Of a stretch of 64,000 bases of DNA, positions 1 to 8,408 are shown one piece after another. A model generated the notes under the pieces. It worked only from the letters and a program-made list of their open reading frames with translations. It did not search any database and was not told the origin of the DNA. Position 1 is the stretch's first letter. Every line of letters begins with the position of its first letter. The translations under genes and the position numbers were made by a program. This DNA is from Pseudobythopirellula maris (GTDB lineage Bacteria > Planctomycetota > Planctomycetia > Pirellulales > Lacipirellulaceae), in assembly GCF_007859945.1 (NCBI RefSeq), contig NZ_SJPQ01000004.1, positions 532,427 through 596,426 of the forward strand. Reading direction: 5' to 3'.

Positions 1-442
1 CGACGAGCTGCTCGCGGCGGGCGGCTTCGGCGCGGATCGTCTGCGCCTCGACCGACAAGATGTAATCTTCCAGCGGCACGGGGGCGGGCCCGACGTAGCT
101 GCACGATCGCATCGCCGCCGACGCCCGGTCGGCGCCCTGATCGGTGAGCGCGAACACGTAGTCGCCAAACTGCGCTTGCCCCTGGTGGAACAACAGCTGC
201 CGCGTACGCATGCCGTTGAGCAGCGGCTCGAGCACTCCGAACGGGATGGCGAGCCGCTTCGCGATGTCGCGTCCCGCCGCCGAGCCGATCTGCAAGAGCA
301 GCTTGCTGACCAAACCCTCGATCAGGATCGGGCTGACGCCGGTCTCTTCGACCGACTGCGGCTCACGCGGCGTGAAGACTTCATCCGTGAACAGGTCGCT
401 GAGGCCGAGGTCTGTTTCCAAAGGGTTTTCGTGCGAGGTCAT
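1..442 (-). CDS. Partial ATPase-like protein, N-terminal 147 residues
   Basis: An open frame starts at an ATG whose first base is 442 and runs off the left edge of the window. The visible protein begins MTSHENPLETDLGLSDLF and contains a predicted winged-helix-like stretch (about residues 35-100, with GVSPILIEGLVSKLL and DYVFALTDQGADRA), then VGPAPVPLEDYI. From memory this resembles the N-terminus of large AAA-type ATPases that are common in planctomycetes, but the nucleotide-binding core lies outside the window, so the function is inferred from resemblance only. The frame has the strong G/C third-position bias of neighbouring genes, which supports coding. Confidence 0.6.
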   Translation of the reverse strand, partial: MTSHENPLETDLGLSDLFTDEVFTPREPQSVEETGVSPILIEGLVSKLLLQIGSAAGRDIAKRLAIPFGVLEPLLNGMRTRQLLFHQGQAQFGDYVFALTDQGADRASAAMRSCSYVGPAPVPLEDYILSVEAQTIRAEAARREQLV

Positions 443-709
443 GGCGCGTGGTGTGGCGGGGCGCGGGCCACGAGGGCGCGCGGTTGGGGGCTCGGGGGTC
501 GCTACAACAATAGGTCACCCAGAGCTGTGGACCCCCGTAGAGGCGCGCCACGGGCGCTCGCCGGACCAAGCTCGCCACAGAGCGGCCCGCAGAGCCGCTA
601 CAGGCCGGAGAACCGGCGCCGCTCGGCCGACGCGACAGAGGCGTGGCCTGTCATGCGAGGTTGATGGCCTCGCGTTGGCCCTGACGCCCGCGGCTCTCGG
701 GCGGCCCAT
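443..709. other. Intergenic, no gene seen
   Basis: The stretch between the partial ATPase-like gene and the terminator of the PEP-CTERM gene holds only short overlapping open frames without codon bias or family resemblance. The promoter of the leftward partial gene probably lies here, but I see no clear -35/-10 pair. Confidence 0.5.
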
Positions 710-748
710 AAAAAAAGGCTTAGTGGGACGTGTGTCCCACTAAGCCTT
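710..748 (-). terminator. Rho-independent terminator of the PEP-CTERM gene
   Basis: A perfect 15-bp inverted repeat (715-729 and 734-748) encloses a 4-nt loop. Read on the minus strand, the stem is followed by a run of seven T (710-716). It lies about 50 bp beyond the stop of the minus-strand PEP-CTERM gene, which is the expected place and polarity for an intrinsic terminator. Confidence 0.85.
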
Positions 749-799
749 GGATAATTTCGCTTTACTCTGCATGATCCGAAAGAGCGGATCAGCAATAGA

Positions 800-1621
800 T
801 CATGAGCGGCGCCGGGCGACCAAGCCCATAGCCGTCAGCATGCCGAACACGGTCAGCATGCCCGGCTCAGGGATCGCCCCGCCGGAAGCGGCGGCGGCGT
901 TGAAGTCAGAAACCACGTAGCCCTCGGCGCCCGAGACGTAGTTCGACAGCGTGTCACCGAACACCCAGTTGAAGCCGTAGGCGACGTGGGAGCCAAATAC
1001 ATCGGGGGCGCCGGAACCGACGCCGTTGGCGGCGTTCAGGATGTAGCTCGCCGGCGGCGGGGCAATGGTGAGCGAGGCCAGGTCGCCGAACGTCAGCGGG
1101 TCGGGGCCGAACAAGGTGTGCACCCAAGAGGAATTAGTGTTCCAGCCCGGCGTCTCGTAGACCTTGGCGACCGTGCCCGAGATGTCAGCGAAGCTGAGGT
1201 CGTAGGTCTTGCTGCCGTCCCCGTTCGTGGTGAACAGCGACTGGAAAGCGGGGTTGGAGGGCTCGTTGGCGATCACGGCGTAGTTCGTGCCGTCGGTGAC
1301 CCACACGTTGAAGTAAGGGGCCACGGCGGGTCCCGAACCGGCCGTGAAACGCGTCGTGTCGTCGTGACGGGTGATGCTCAATTGGGTGATGTCGCCAATC
1401 GTCGAACCGTTGATGTCATTCGAGCCCAAGCCCGCCTTCATGCCGCTGGCGGAAATCACGAACTCCGTGGCGCCGGGAACGTAAGCATTGTTGGCGAGAA
1501 TCGAGGGCGGAGTGCCGCCACTGTCACGAATGACAAACGAGTCGAAGACCGATGCGTTGGCGAGCGAGGCGCCCGACATTGCAAGCAGAGCTAGCGACGT
1601 CACGAAGAGATTCTTGTTCAT
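800..1621 (-). CDS. PEP-CTERM sorting domain protein (secreted)
   Basis: The protein has 273 residues. It has a signal peptide (MNKNLFVTSLALLAMSGASLANA) and a C-terminal sorting tail: the IPEPG motif near residue 251, a hydrophobic stretch, and a terminal basic RRRS. PEP-CTERM proteins are exported and processed by an exosortase, usually to the cell surface or extracellular matrix. The middle part (about residues 25-245) is Gly/Asp/Asn/Thr-rich without a domain I recognise. An intrinsic terminator lies just downstream, and an A+T-rich upstream region (1622-1879) should hold the promoter, so it is probably a single-gene unit. The molecular function is unknown. Confidence 0.85.
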   Translation of the reverse strand: MNKNLFVTSLALLAMSGASLANASVFDSFVIRDSGGTPPSILANNAYVPGATEFVISASGMKAGLGSNDINGSTIGDITQLSITRHDDTTRFTAGSGPAVAPYFNVWVTDGTNYAVIANEPSNPAFQSLFTTNGDGSKTYDLSFADISGTVAKVYETPGWNTNSSWVHTLFGPDPLTFGDLASLTIAPPPASYILNAANGVGSGAPDVFGSHVAYGFNWVFGDTLSNYVSGAEGYVVSDFNAAAASGGAIPEPGMLTVFGMLTAMGLVARRRS

Positions 1622-1879
1622 CTTCTTGTTGCTTCTCGACGGAGGAATGGAACCGGTGGTTATAGGCCTTGCGCGTCGCGAGACCGTTATTGATGCGATT
1701 ACTAATATTACACGAATTTTCGGACCCCCGCACTAGGGGGCATCGTAAATCGCCCAAATTACCGTCTTCCTAGCTGGGGGCAGATGACCAAATTTCTTTC
1801 TAACTTGTTTTGTGGCATAGGTTTACATCAGAATCGCAATGCGGATCGGCGGCTTAGTCCTAAAAATCGCGTCTGCCGC

Positions 1880-3463
1880 CTACCACCACCCCAACATCTT
1901 CCAGTAAGGCAGACCCACGCCTAACCACACGGCCAGGTGCAGCAGCGAGACGAACCAGCCGACCGCGAACCAGCGGTTGGCCGACACGTAGCCCAGGCCG
2001 TAGTAGATCACCACCGGGCCGCTGGAGTAGTTGGTCGTGCAGCCGCACAGGTTCGAGAAGTAGGCCACCAGCGCGACCATCAGCAGCGGCGGGGCGCCGA
2101 CCGACAGGGCGACCGAGAAGAAGACCGCGGCGAACGCCAGGATGTGGCCCGTGAGCATCGAGAAGGCGTACATCGAATAGAAGTAGACGATGGCTAGCAC
2201 GATGGCCGTGGTGAGTGGCGGCAGGCCGGTCACCTCGGCGCCGACCCGGTCGGCGAGCCAGGCGACGAAGCCGGTCGCCTTGAGCGCCGAGGCCATGGTC
2301 ACCAACCCGCCGAGCCAGATCAGCGCGTCCCAGGCGGCGGCGTTGCCGATAACGTCTTTCCAGCGCTCGACGCCCAGCACAACGAGAGCCGCCACGCCCA
2401 ACAATGCCACCATCGCCGTGGGCAACGACGCACCGAGCCATGCCTTCTGCAGCGGGCCCGTCGCCCACAGCAGCAGCATGCCTGCGAGCACCGTGGCCAT
2501 CGTCGCCTGCTTGGGGGTCCAGGCGCCCATGTCGCGCAATTCGCTGCGGGCCTCTTCCCTCGCGGCGCCGGAGCAATCGGCCTGCGGCTTGCACACCCCA
2601 TAGATGAACAGCGGCAAGATCGCCATGCTCACGAGCCCCGGCGCCAACGCCCCCAGGATCCAGCGGCCCCAGCCGAACTGGACGCCGAACACGTCGCTGG
2701 CGGCGGCGCTCACCAGCGGGTTGGCGGCCATGCCGGTGAGGAACATCGCCGCGGCGATGAGGTTGGCGTGGGCGCCGACCAAAGTGAGGTACGCCCCCGC
2801 CCGGCGTGGGTTCTCTTCGGCCGTCGAGCCCAAGGCGTGCGACAGCGAGTTGACGATCGGCGCCATGACGCCGCCGCCGCGGGCGGTGTTCGACGGGATG
2901 AAGGGGGCGAGGCAGAGCTCGGCCAGCGTGATGGCGTAGCCGAGCCCGAGCGTCGTGCCGCCCAGGCGGCTGATCATCGTCAGCGCAATCCGGCGGCCGA
3001 GCCCGGTGCGGATCATCGCCCCGGCGACGAGGAACGCGGCGACGACGAGCCAGACGGTCGTGTTGGCGAATCCGGTCAGGGAGTAGGCGAAGGATTCCTT
3101 CAAACGTACTTGCCAAGAGGGAATTTCCAGACCGTTCGTTGCGTATGGAGTCATTGTCTGAGGATTTGATAGCCCCATGACGTCTCGCCAAGCGATGGCC
3201 GCTTGCGAATTGGGATGGCTCGCATCATAGAAGACGCCGGTCGTAGCGAGCGCAAGCAGCCCGATCATGACACATGGCCCCATCGGCAACGGCCGCAGCA
3301 GGAAGCCCATGATCGTCGCCGCGAACACGGCGGCGGTGTGCCACGCCGGCGTGCTGAGGCCCTCCGGCGCCGGCGAGAACCACAGCGCCACGCCGACCGC
3401 CACGCAGAACCACAGGCGGATGAGGTTGCGCGGTTCGGCTTGTGGAGAAGTGGATTCGGGCAT
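1880..3463 (-). CDS. DASS-family dicarboxylate/anion:sodium symporter (CitT/DiT type)
   Basis: This is a 527-residue polytopic membrane protein of the DASS (SLC13/CitT) family, which imports or exchanges di- and tricarboxylates. The family signature loops are visible: PFIPSNTARGGGVMAPI in the first half and a TTNYSSGP...YYGLGYV segment near the C-terminus. The second is typical of the 2-oxoglutarate/malate (DiT1) and CitT branch. I chose the ATG at 3463 (MPESTSPQ) because the longer frame upstream only translates the palindromic repeat at 3475-3563. A LarA-like gene lies immediately upstream on the same strand, separated by that repeat, so the two may be co-transcribed for uptake and conversion of a hydroxy acid. 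The substrate is inferred, not shown. Confidence 0.88.
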   Translation of the reverse strand: MPESTSPQAEPRNLIRLWFCVAVGVALWFSPAPEGLSTPAWHTAAVFAATIMGFLLRPLPMGPCVMIGLLALATTGVFYDASHPNSQAAIAWRDVMGLSNPQTMTPYATNGLEIPSWQVRLKESFAYSLTGFANTTVWLVVAAFLVAGAMIRTGLGRRIALTMISRLGGTTLGLGYAITLAELCLAPFIPSNTARGGGVMAPIVNSLSHALGSTAEENPRRAGAYLTLVGAHANLIAAAMFLTGMAANPLVSAAASDVFGVQFGWGRWILGALAPGLVSMAILPLFIYGVCKPQADCSGAAREEARSELRDMGAWTPKQATMATVLAGMLLLWATGPLQKAWLGASLPTAMVALLGVAALVVLGVERWKDVIGNAAAWDALIWLGGLVTMASALKATGFVAWLADRVGAEVTGLPPLTTAIVLAIVYFYSMYAFSMLTGHILAFAAVFFSVALSVGAPPLLMVALVAYFSNLCGCTTNYSSGPVVIYYGLGYVSANRWFAVGWFVSLLHLAVWLGVGLPYWKMLGWW

Positions 3464-3474
3464 GAGAAAAGGTT

Positions 3475-3563
3475 CTGTAGGGAACGCCCTCGGTGGCGTT
3501 CCGGATCCTAAGTACCAGCCGTATCGCAGGGGCATGGAACGCCACGGAGGGCGTTCCCTACAG
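3475..3563. repeat. Dispersed palindromic repeat, family A copy 1
   Basis: Arms of about 28 bp (3475-3502 and 3536-3563) are near-perfect inverted complements with the core CTGTAGGGAACGCC. They enclose a 33-bp centre. The copy fills the space between the LarA-like gene and the transporter and ends about 11 bp before the transporter start codon. Related copies lie at 16626-16713 and 39033-39173. Confidence 0.85.
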
Positions 3564-3571
3564 GGGGGTGG

Positions 3572-4831
3572 TTATTCCGGCAGCCGCGAGCGGTGCGCCC
3601 AAAGCCCCAACGCCGGGTTGGCGATGTAGTAAAAGCGGTCGTCCCCTTCGCCGTTCCAGCCGGGGCGCATCTGCTTGGGGTCGTACTTGCCGAGCGACTT
3701 GATCAGGTCGCCGTACTGGTAGCCCACGCCCTCGATCTCTTCACGCGAAAGCTTGCCCGGGCAGTAGGTGACGCTGAACCGCCCTTCGGGCGAGCCGTGT
3801 ATCAGGTGTGCGGCGGCCGACAGGTTGGCCCGCAGCTCGGGGTCGTCTTCGACCTTCTTGAGGACCTCCGGCGTGGTGCGGTAGCCGTGCTTGCGGATCA
3901 GGCGGTCGATCTCGGGGTCCTCGCCGAACTCGCGCACGCCCGGCGCCAAGATGATCAATTCGCCGTCGTCGGCGATCGCCATCCGAGTGCGGTAAATCGC
4001 TTTGTTCCCCAGCCAGGTGCTCTTGAACTCCTCGGGGTCGAGGTAGACAACCATCTTCTTCGGCTGCTCGGGCAAAAGATCGAAGTTCACTTCGAGCGAC
4101 AACGCGGCGGCTTGCTCGAAGCAGTCGACGTCGTCGCCGATGTACAGGCCGCGCACCTGGCCGTCGCTCACGACGGTGAGCACGTACAGCAGCGGCATCT
4201 CTTGGCAGAACTTGTCTTGGGCGTGGTTGAGGATCTGGCGTAGCGGGTTGTCGGCCCGGCCCATGACGCGCTCCATGCCGTAGGCGGCCGAGAGAAAATG
4301 GCTCTCGTTGATGCCGCGTACGCCGCCGGCGCCGACGAAGATGTTCTTGTTGTAGTTGGCCATGCCGATCACCTCGTGCGGCACGACCTGGCCGACCGAG
4401 ACGATCAGGTCGTGGCCCCCTTCGACCAGCAGCCGGTTGGTCTGGGCGGGCCACGCCTCGGTCCAGTTGCCCTCGGTCACCTCGCTCACGAAGTCGGCTG
4501 GCACCTCGCCGAGCGTCACCACGTCGTCGCGCCAGCGATGCACCCGAATCAGGTCGCGCGGGAGCGAGGGGAACATCGCGTCGAGTTCCGCGTCGGTCAT
4601 CGCGAAGTGGGTGCCGAGCGCGGGGAGCACGTCGACGAGCTTCTCGCCCAGCAGGTCGTGCAGCATGCAGGTGATCGGCCCGGCGTAGCTGTGGCTGCGC
4701 GTGTAGTCGGGCGGAACGGCCAAGACCCGTTCGCGCGGGCCGAGCTTGGCGAGTGTCTCCTCGAGTGCCGCGCGGATCTGGTCGTCGGTGATCACGGCGT
4801 CGGCGGCGCCGTGGGCGTAGTGGGTCGTCAT
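3572..4831 (-). CDS. LarA-family (lactate racemase domain, DUF2088) protein
   Basis: The protein has 419 residues, close to the usual length of LarA-superfamily proteins. N-terminal features match the Lar_N domain: PPDYTRSHSYAG near residue 40, GTHFAMTDAE near 73, and VGQVVPHEVIGMANYNK near 155. LarA proteins use a nickel-pincer cofactor to racemise or epimerise alpha-hydroxy acids, and other members epimerise sugar acids, so the substrate is open. No larB/C/E cofactor genes occur in this window. The next gene on the same strand is a dicarboxylate transporter, which suggests a shared carboxylate substrate. The start ATG at 4831 is the first in frame and fits the family N-terminus. Confidence 0.8.
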   Translation of the reverse strand: MTTHYAHGAADAVITDDQIRAALEETLAKLGPRERVLAVPPDYTRSHSYAGPITCMLHDLLGEKLVDVLPALGTHFAMTDAELDAMFPSLPRDLIRVHRWRDDVVTLGEVPADFVSEVTEGNWTEAWPAQTNRLLVEGGHDLIVSVGQVVPHEVIGMANYNKNIFVGAGGVRGINESHFLSAAYGMERVMGRADNPLRQILNHAQDKFCQEMPLLYVLTVVSDGQVRGLYIGDDVDCFEQAAALSLEVNFDLLPEQPKKMVVYLDPEEFKSTWLGNKAIYRTRMAIADDGELIILAPGVREFGEDPEIDRLIRKHGYRTTPEVLKKVEDDPELRANLSAAAHLIHGSPEGRFSVTYCPGKLSREEIEGVGYQYGDLIKSLGKYDPKQMRPGWNGEGDDRFYYIANPALGLWAHRSRLPE

Positions 4832-4931
4832 GGGGGGCTGCTGAATACGAGAAGCGGAATGAATGCCATTAAATTACCAACCGTTGCACGCACGCGATAC
4901 AGACGCTCGCCGCCTGCATCGTGAGAGTTTG

Positions 4932-5017
4932 CTGTGGGAGGCGTCTTTGACGCCGGTAACGGCATGCCTGCCATGGATCGCTGGCTGAGCGTCATCGGCG
5001 TCGGAGACGCCTCCCAC
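4932..5017. repeat. Dispersed palindromic repeat, family B copy 1
   Basis: Imperfect inverted arms (GTGGGAGGCGTC... and ...GACGCCTCCCAC) are separated by a variable centre. The copy lies between the LarA-like gene and the phosphoesterase gene. Related copies are at 36649-36732 and 45540-45626; all three share the right arm ATCGGCGTCGGAGACGCC. Confidence 0.85.
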
Positions 5018-5036
5018 GGTTAGCCGGCAATCAGCC

Positions 5037-5843
5037 TCAGTCTTGGGCCAATTCATCGGCCCGCGTTTGGTCGACACGCAGCCGGCGGATCGCCGTCGCC
5101 AGGCCGGTCTCGGGGTCGCAGTCGACGATCGAGCCGTTGAGCACGACGTCCTCGTCGGCCACGTCGAACGGGTGGGGCATGCCGGTCAGCGTGGCCGCCA
5201 TCACGCGCTCGATCCGTCGGCCGAGGATGCTCTCGTGCGGTCCGGTCATGCCGACGTCGCACTGGAAAGCCGTGCCGCCGGGCAGCAGGCGTTCGTCGGC
5301 GGTGGCGACATGGGTGTGGGTGCCCAGCACGGCGGTCACCCGGCCGTCGAGGTAGCGGCCCATGATCTGCGCCTCGCTGGTGGCCTCGACGTGGAAATCG
5401 ACAAACCGCACCTTGATGTCGGAAGGCATTTCGGCCAGCAGCGCGTCGGCGGCGCGCCACGGGCTGTCGATCGGCTTCATGAAGAGCTGGCCCAGCAGGC
5501 AGCAAAAAGCGACCGGCGTGCCGTCCTTCGTCGTCACGGTGGCCCAGCGCCGCCCGACCGCCTCCTTGGGCAGGTTGGCGGGCCGGACGATGTTCGTCTC
5601 GCTCTCGAGCGTGGGGAAGATCTCGCGGCGCCTGAACACGTGGTCGCCGAGCGTGACCGCGTCGACCCCCGCGCCCATCAGCTCCTTGTAGATCTTAGGC
5701 GTCATGCCCGAGCCGGCAGCCGCGTTCTCGGCGTTGGCGATCACCAAGTCGAGGCCCTCGGCTTCGATCAGCCCCGGCAGAGCGCGCTGCACGATCACCC
5801 GCCCGGGCTTGCCGACGATGTCGCCGATGAAGAGAAATCGCAT
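5037..5843 (-). CDS. ymdB: YmdB-like metallophosphoesterase (TIGR00282 family)
   Basis: The 268-residue protein matches the YmdB family of dinuclear-metal phosphodiesterases, which in Bacillus hydrolyse 2',3'-cyclic nucleotides and affect RNase Y. Expected motifs are in order: GDIVGKPGR with Asp8, NAENAAAG with Glu39 and Asn40, DFHVEATSE, GTHTHVATAD and DVGMTG. The motif that is usually GNH (Asn67-His68) reads GDH here, so one metal ligand is Asp instead of Asn while the His is kept. The gene lies just downstream of rny on the same strand, the classical rny-ymdB arrangement, with 122 bp between them that include a tandem repeat. Confidence 0.9.
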   Translation of the reverse strand: MRFLFIGDIVGKPGRVIVQRALPGLIEAEGLDLVIANAENAAAGSGMTPKIYKELMGAGVDAVTLGDHVFRRREIFPTLESETNIVRPANLPKEAVGRRWATVTTKDGTPVAFCCLLGQLFMKPIDSPWRAADALLAEMPSDIKVRFVDFHVEATSEAQIMGRYLDGRVTAVLGTHTHVATADERLLPGGTAFQCDVGMTGPHESILGRRIERVMAATLTGMPHPFDVADEDVVLNGSIVDCDPETGLATAIRRLRVDQTRADELAQD

Positions 5844-5855
5844 GCGAGTTAGAAG

Positions 5856-5885
5856 GGAGAGCAGGAGAAAGGAGAGCAGGAGAAA
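5856..5885. repeat. Two tandem 15-bp purine-rich repeats
   Basis: Two perfect copies of GGAGAGCAGGAGAAA stand head to tail between rny and the ymdB-like gene. On the sense strand of these genes the sequence is pyrimidine-rich. I see no further function. Confidence 0.8.
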
Positions 5886-5965
5886 GACGAGTAGCGTATT
5901 GCTCGTGCTGCCAGCCGTTTCTGATCGCCTTCTTCTCCTTTCTACTGGTCCATTGTTCTACTGCT

Positions 5966-7516
5966 CTACTTCGCGGTGCCCGTGAAACGCGACTCACGGA
6001 TCATCGTCACGCGGATCTCGCCCGGGTACGTGAGCTGCTTCTCGAATGCCTGGGCGATGTCACGGCAGATCTTGGCGGCCGACTCGTCGGTCGTCTGCTT
6101 CGTGTTGGCGATCACACGCACCTCGCGGCCCGCCTGGATGGCGAACGCCTGGTGGACGCCCTGGAAGCCGGTGGCGATCGCCTCGAGCTCCTGCATCCGC
6201 TTGATGTAGCGGTCGAGCGTCTCGCGGCGGGCGCCGGGACGCGACGCGCTGCAGGCGTCGGCCGCGGCGCACATGACGGTGTACGGCATGTCGGGGCGGA
6301 TGTCGTCGTGGTGGCCGAGGGCGGCGTGGACCACCACTTCGTTCTCGCCGTAGCGTTTGAGGAGGTCGGCGCCTATCTTCGGGTGCCCACCCTCGGCGTC
6401 GTGGTCGGCCGCCTTGCCGATGTCGTGCAGCAGGCCGGCGCGGCGGGCCAAGTCGCCGTCGTAGCCCATCTCCTCGGCCAACAGGCCAGTGACGAAAGCG
6501 ACCTCGATCGAGTGCCGCAGCACGTTCTGGCTGTAGCTCGTGCGGTAGCGCAGCCGGCCGAGCAGGTGGATCACCTTGTCGTGCAGGCCGTGGACGCCGA
6601 CCTCTTGGGCCGCTTCCTCGCCGAACCGCTTGATCTCGCCCTCAACCTCGACCTCGGTCTCTTTGACCAGCTCTTCAATGCGTGTGGGATGGATGCGGCC
6701 GTCGGCGATCAGCTTGCCCAGCGCGATGCGGGCCACTTCGCGGCGCACGGGGTCGAACGAGCTGACGATCACCACGCCGGGCGTGTCGTCGATAATGACG
6801 TCGACACCGGTCTCCTTCTCGAAGGAGCGGATGTTGCGCCCCTCGCGGCCGATGATGCGGCCCTTCATCTCGTCACTGGGGATGTCGACCGTGCTCGTGG
6901 TCGCCTCGGCGGTGTGGGCGGCGGCGAAGCGTTGCACGCTGGTGATCAGCAGTTCCTTGGCCTTGGCGTCGCACTTCTCGGCCAGGGCCTTCTCAGCACG
7001 CATGATGCGGGCGCCCTGCTCGTTGGCGAGCTCCGTGTCGAGCCGCTCCAACAGCTGCTTGGTCGCCTCCTCGGCGCTGAGGCCGCTGAGTTGGTGCAGG
7101 GTCTGACGTTCAACGTCCAGCAGGTCGTCGAGCTCCGACTGGCGGCGCCCGGCGTCTTCGAGCTGCTCGGCCAGGCGGCGCTGGTTGCTCTCGACCATTT
7201 TCTCCTGCTTCTCGAGCTGCGAGGCGCGGCTCTGTAGCACGTCTTCTTGCTTGTCGAGCTGCCGCTCACGCTCGTGCAGCTGCTGCCGCACGCTGTTCAT
7301 CTGCTCCTCGATCTTCGATTTTTCAGCCATGGCCAATTCCTTGGCCTCGATCTCGGCGTCCTTGTGACGAGCCTGGGCTTGCATCTCGGCCCGCTCGATG
7401 ATCTGCGAAGCTTCCTTCTCGGCGTCCCACTTGCGCAGGCGGCCCAGCAGCAAGGTGCCGCCGATGCCGAGGCCCGCTGAAGCGGCGAATCCCGCCAGCA
7501 TTAAAATCGGTTCCAT
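5966..7516 (-). CDS. rny: Ribonuclease Y
   Basis: The protein has 516 residues, the normal RNase Y length. It has an N-terminal membrane anchor (about residues 3-24), a long charged coiled coil to about residue 190, a KH domain with [12 protein letters not shown], and an HD domain with LLHDIGKA and a downstream GHHDD. RNase Y is the membrane-bound endoribonuclease that starts mRNA decay in many bacteria. The ATG at 7516 (MEPILMLAG) was chosen because the anchor begins there; the frame runs 70 residues further upstream without family resemblance. The ymdB-like gene follows downstream. No defect is visible. Confidence 0.95.
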   Translation of the reverse strand: MEPILMLAGFAASAGLGIGGTLLLGRLRKWDAEKEASQIIERAEMQAQARHKDAEIEAKELAMAEKSKIEEQMNSVRQQLHERERQLDKQEDVLQSRASQLEKQEKMVESNQRRLAEQLEDAGRRQSELDDLLDVERQTLHQLSGLSAEEATKQLLERLDTELANEQGARIMRAEKALAEKCDAKAKELLITSVQRFAAAHTAEATTSTVDIPSDEMKGRIIGREGRNIRSFEKETGVDVIIDDTPGVVIVSSFDPVRREVARIALGKLIADGRIHPTRIEELVKETEVEVEGEIKRFGEEAAQEVGVHGLHDKVIHLLGRLRYRTSYSQNVLRHSIEVAFVTGLLAEEMGYDGDLARRAGLLHDIGKAADHDAEGGHPKIGADLLKRYGENEVVVHAALGHHDDIRPDMPYTVMCAAADACSASRPGARRETLDRYIKRMQELEAIATGFQGVHQAFAIQAGREVRVIANTKQTTDESAAKICRDIAQAFEKQLTYPGEIRVTMIRESRFTGTAK

Positions 7517-8408
7517 GGTCGCTACCGTGTTTTCTAACTTGTGGCGAGGCGAGCGCGGCGTCGTGCCGGCCGGTTGCCGTTGTCCGGGGAAATACGATTC
7601 TGGTCGGGGCGACCTAGCTGCAGCGGCGATCGATCGCCGAGCGCAACGGGCGCCAAAATCATGTGTCGCTAACCAGCGAACGGTGTTCGTGCAGAACCGA
7701 ACAAGAAACCGCCGCGAGCGGCTCACCCTTTAGGGGGGCCGACGCGAAGCGAACTTCCGCATTGAAACGCAGCGCCAGTGGCGTCTTCAGCTAACTGCCG
7801 ACGCCAACCAATCTCTCCAGCCCATCACCGGCGGCGACCAGGAGTCGCCCGGCGGACCGCCGAGGGGGTAACCCCGCTGGGGACGGCAATCAGCGTTGCG
7901 GGCTTGCCCAAAGGCGTGGCCGGCAGAGCTGGTAGCCGCGGTGGCTTGATGAGGACAAAGGCCGGGCTCGCGTCGCAAGCCGGCCTCGGCGCTCTCACGA
8001 TCGCACACGCCTAGCAGCGCAGCGAGCAGCCGTGAGAGCAGCCCCATCATGAGCAGGGAGAACGTTGGTTGTACAGTACGTGTCAAAGTGGGAAGATTCC
8101 CTTGTGCGACTCTTTGTTCGGCGCCGAGCTTGGCCCGCCACCGGCTCACGATCCAGATGATAAAAAAGATGACAGCAATGAATCCGGACGCGGTTTGATC
8201 ACTCTTCGGTCACGCGTCGCCCCTCGTGAAGACTCCCTCGGCGGGCAATCTTGCCAGCGGCGGGAGAAAGCGAGAAGCACGCGTTTCACGCCTCGTCGGG
8301 AGCTCGAGATTCGAGGCCGACGGTCGTCCCAAATCACTATAGTGATTAGGGTTGCGACGTAGCGATCAAACTGGACGAAATGTAACCAATTCTTAACCCT
8401 GCCGCAAC
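7517..8408. other. 0.9-kb gap without a recognisable gene; possible structured RNA
   Basis: No open frame here has credible codon usage or family resemblance. The sequence is rich in local inverted repeats. One pairs GCTCTCACG (7991-7999) with CGTGAGAGC (8031-8039) around an inner CAGCGC-rich hairpin, and GC-rich hairpins occur around 7855-7880. In several bacteria zapA and 6S RNA lie near rny, so a minus-strand non-coding RNA is plausible, but I could not match the conserved elements of 6S RNA, RNase P RNA or tmRNA. The right part (8330-8400) probably holds the tilS promoter. Confidence 0.4.
8332..8347. promoter_or_regulatory. 16-bp perfect palindrome upstream of tilS, operator candidate
   Basis: AATCACTATAGTGATT is a perfect A+T-rich palindrome in a GC-rich setting, 62 bp before the tilS start. 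Its size and symmetry suit binding of a dimeric regulator. No cognate regulator is next to it. Confidence 0.4.

Noticed and set aside
7860..8040. RNase P RNA or 6S RNA
   Set aside because: Words such as GAGGAC and GGCCGGGCTC recall RNase P, but the conserved cores are missing and spacing is wrong.
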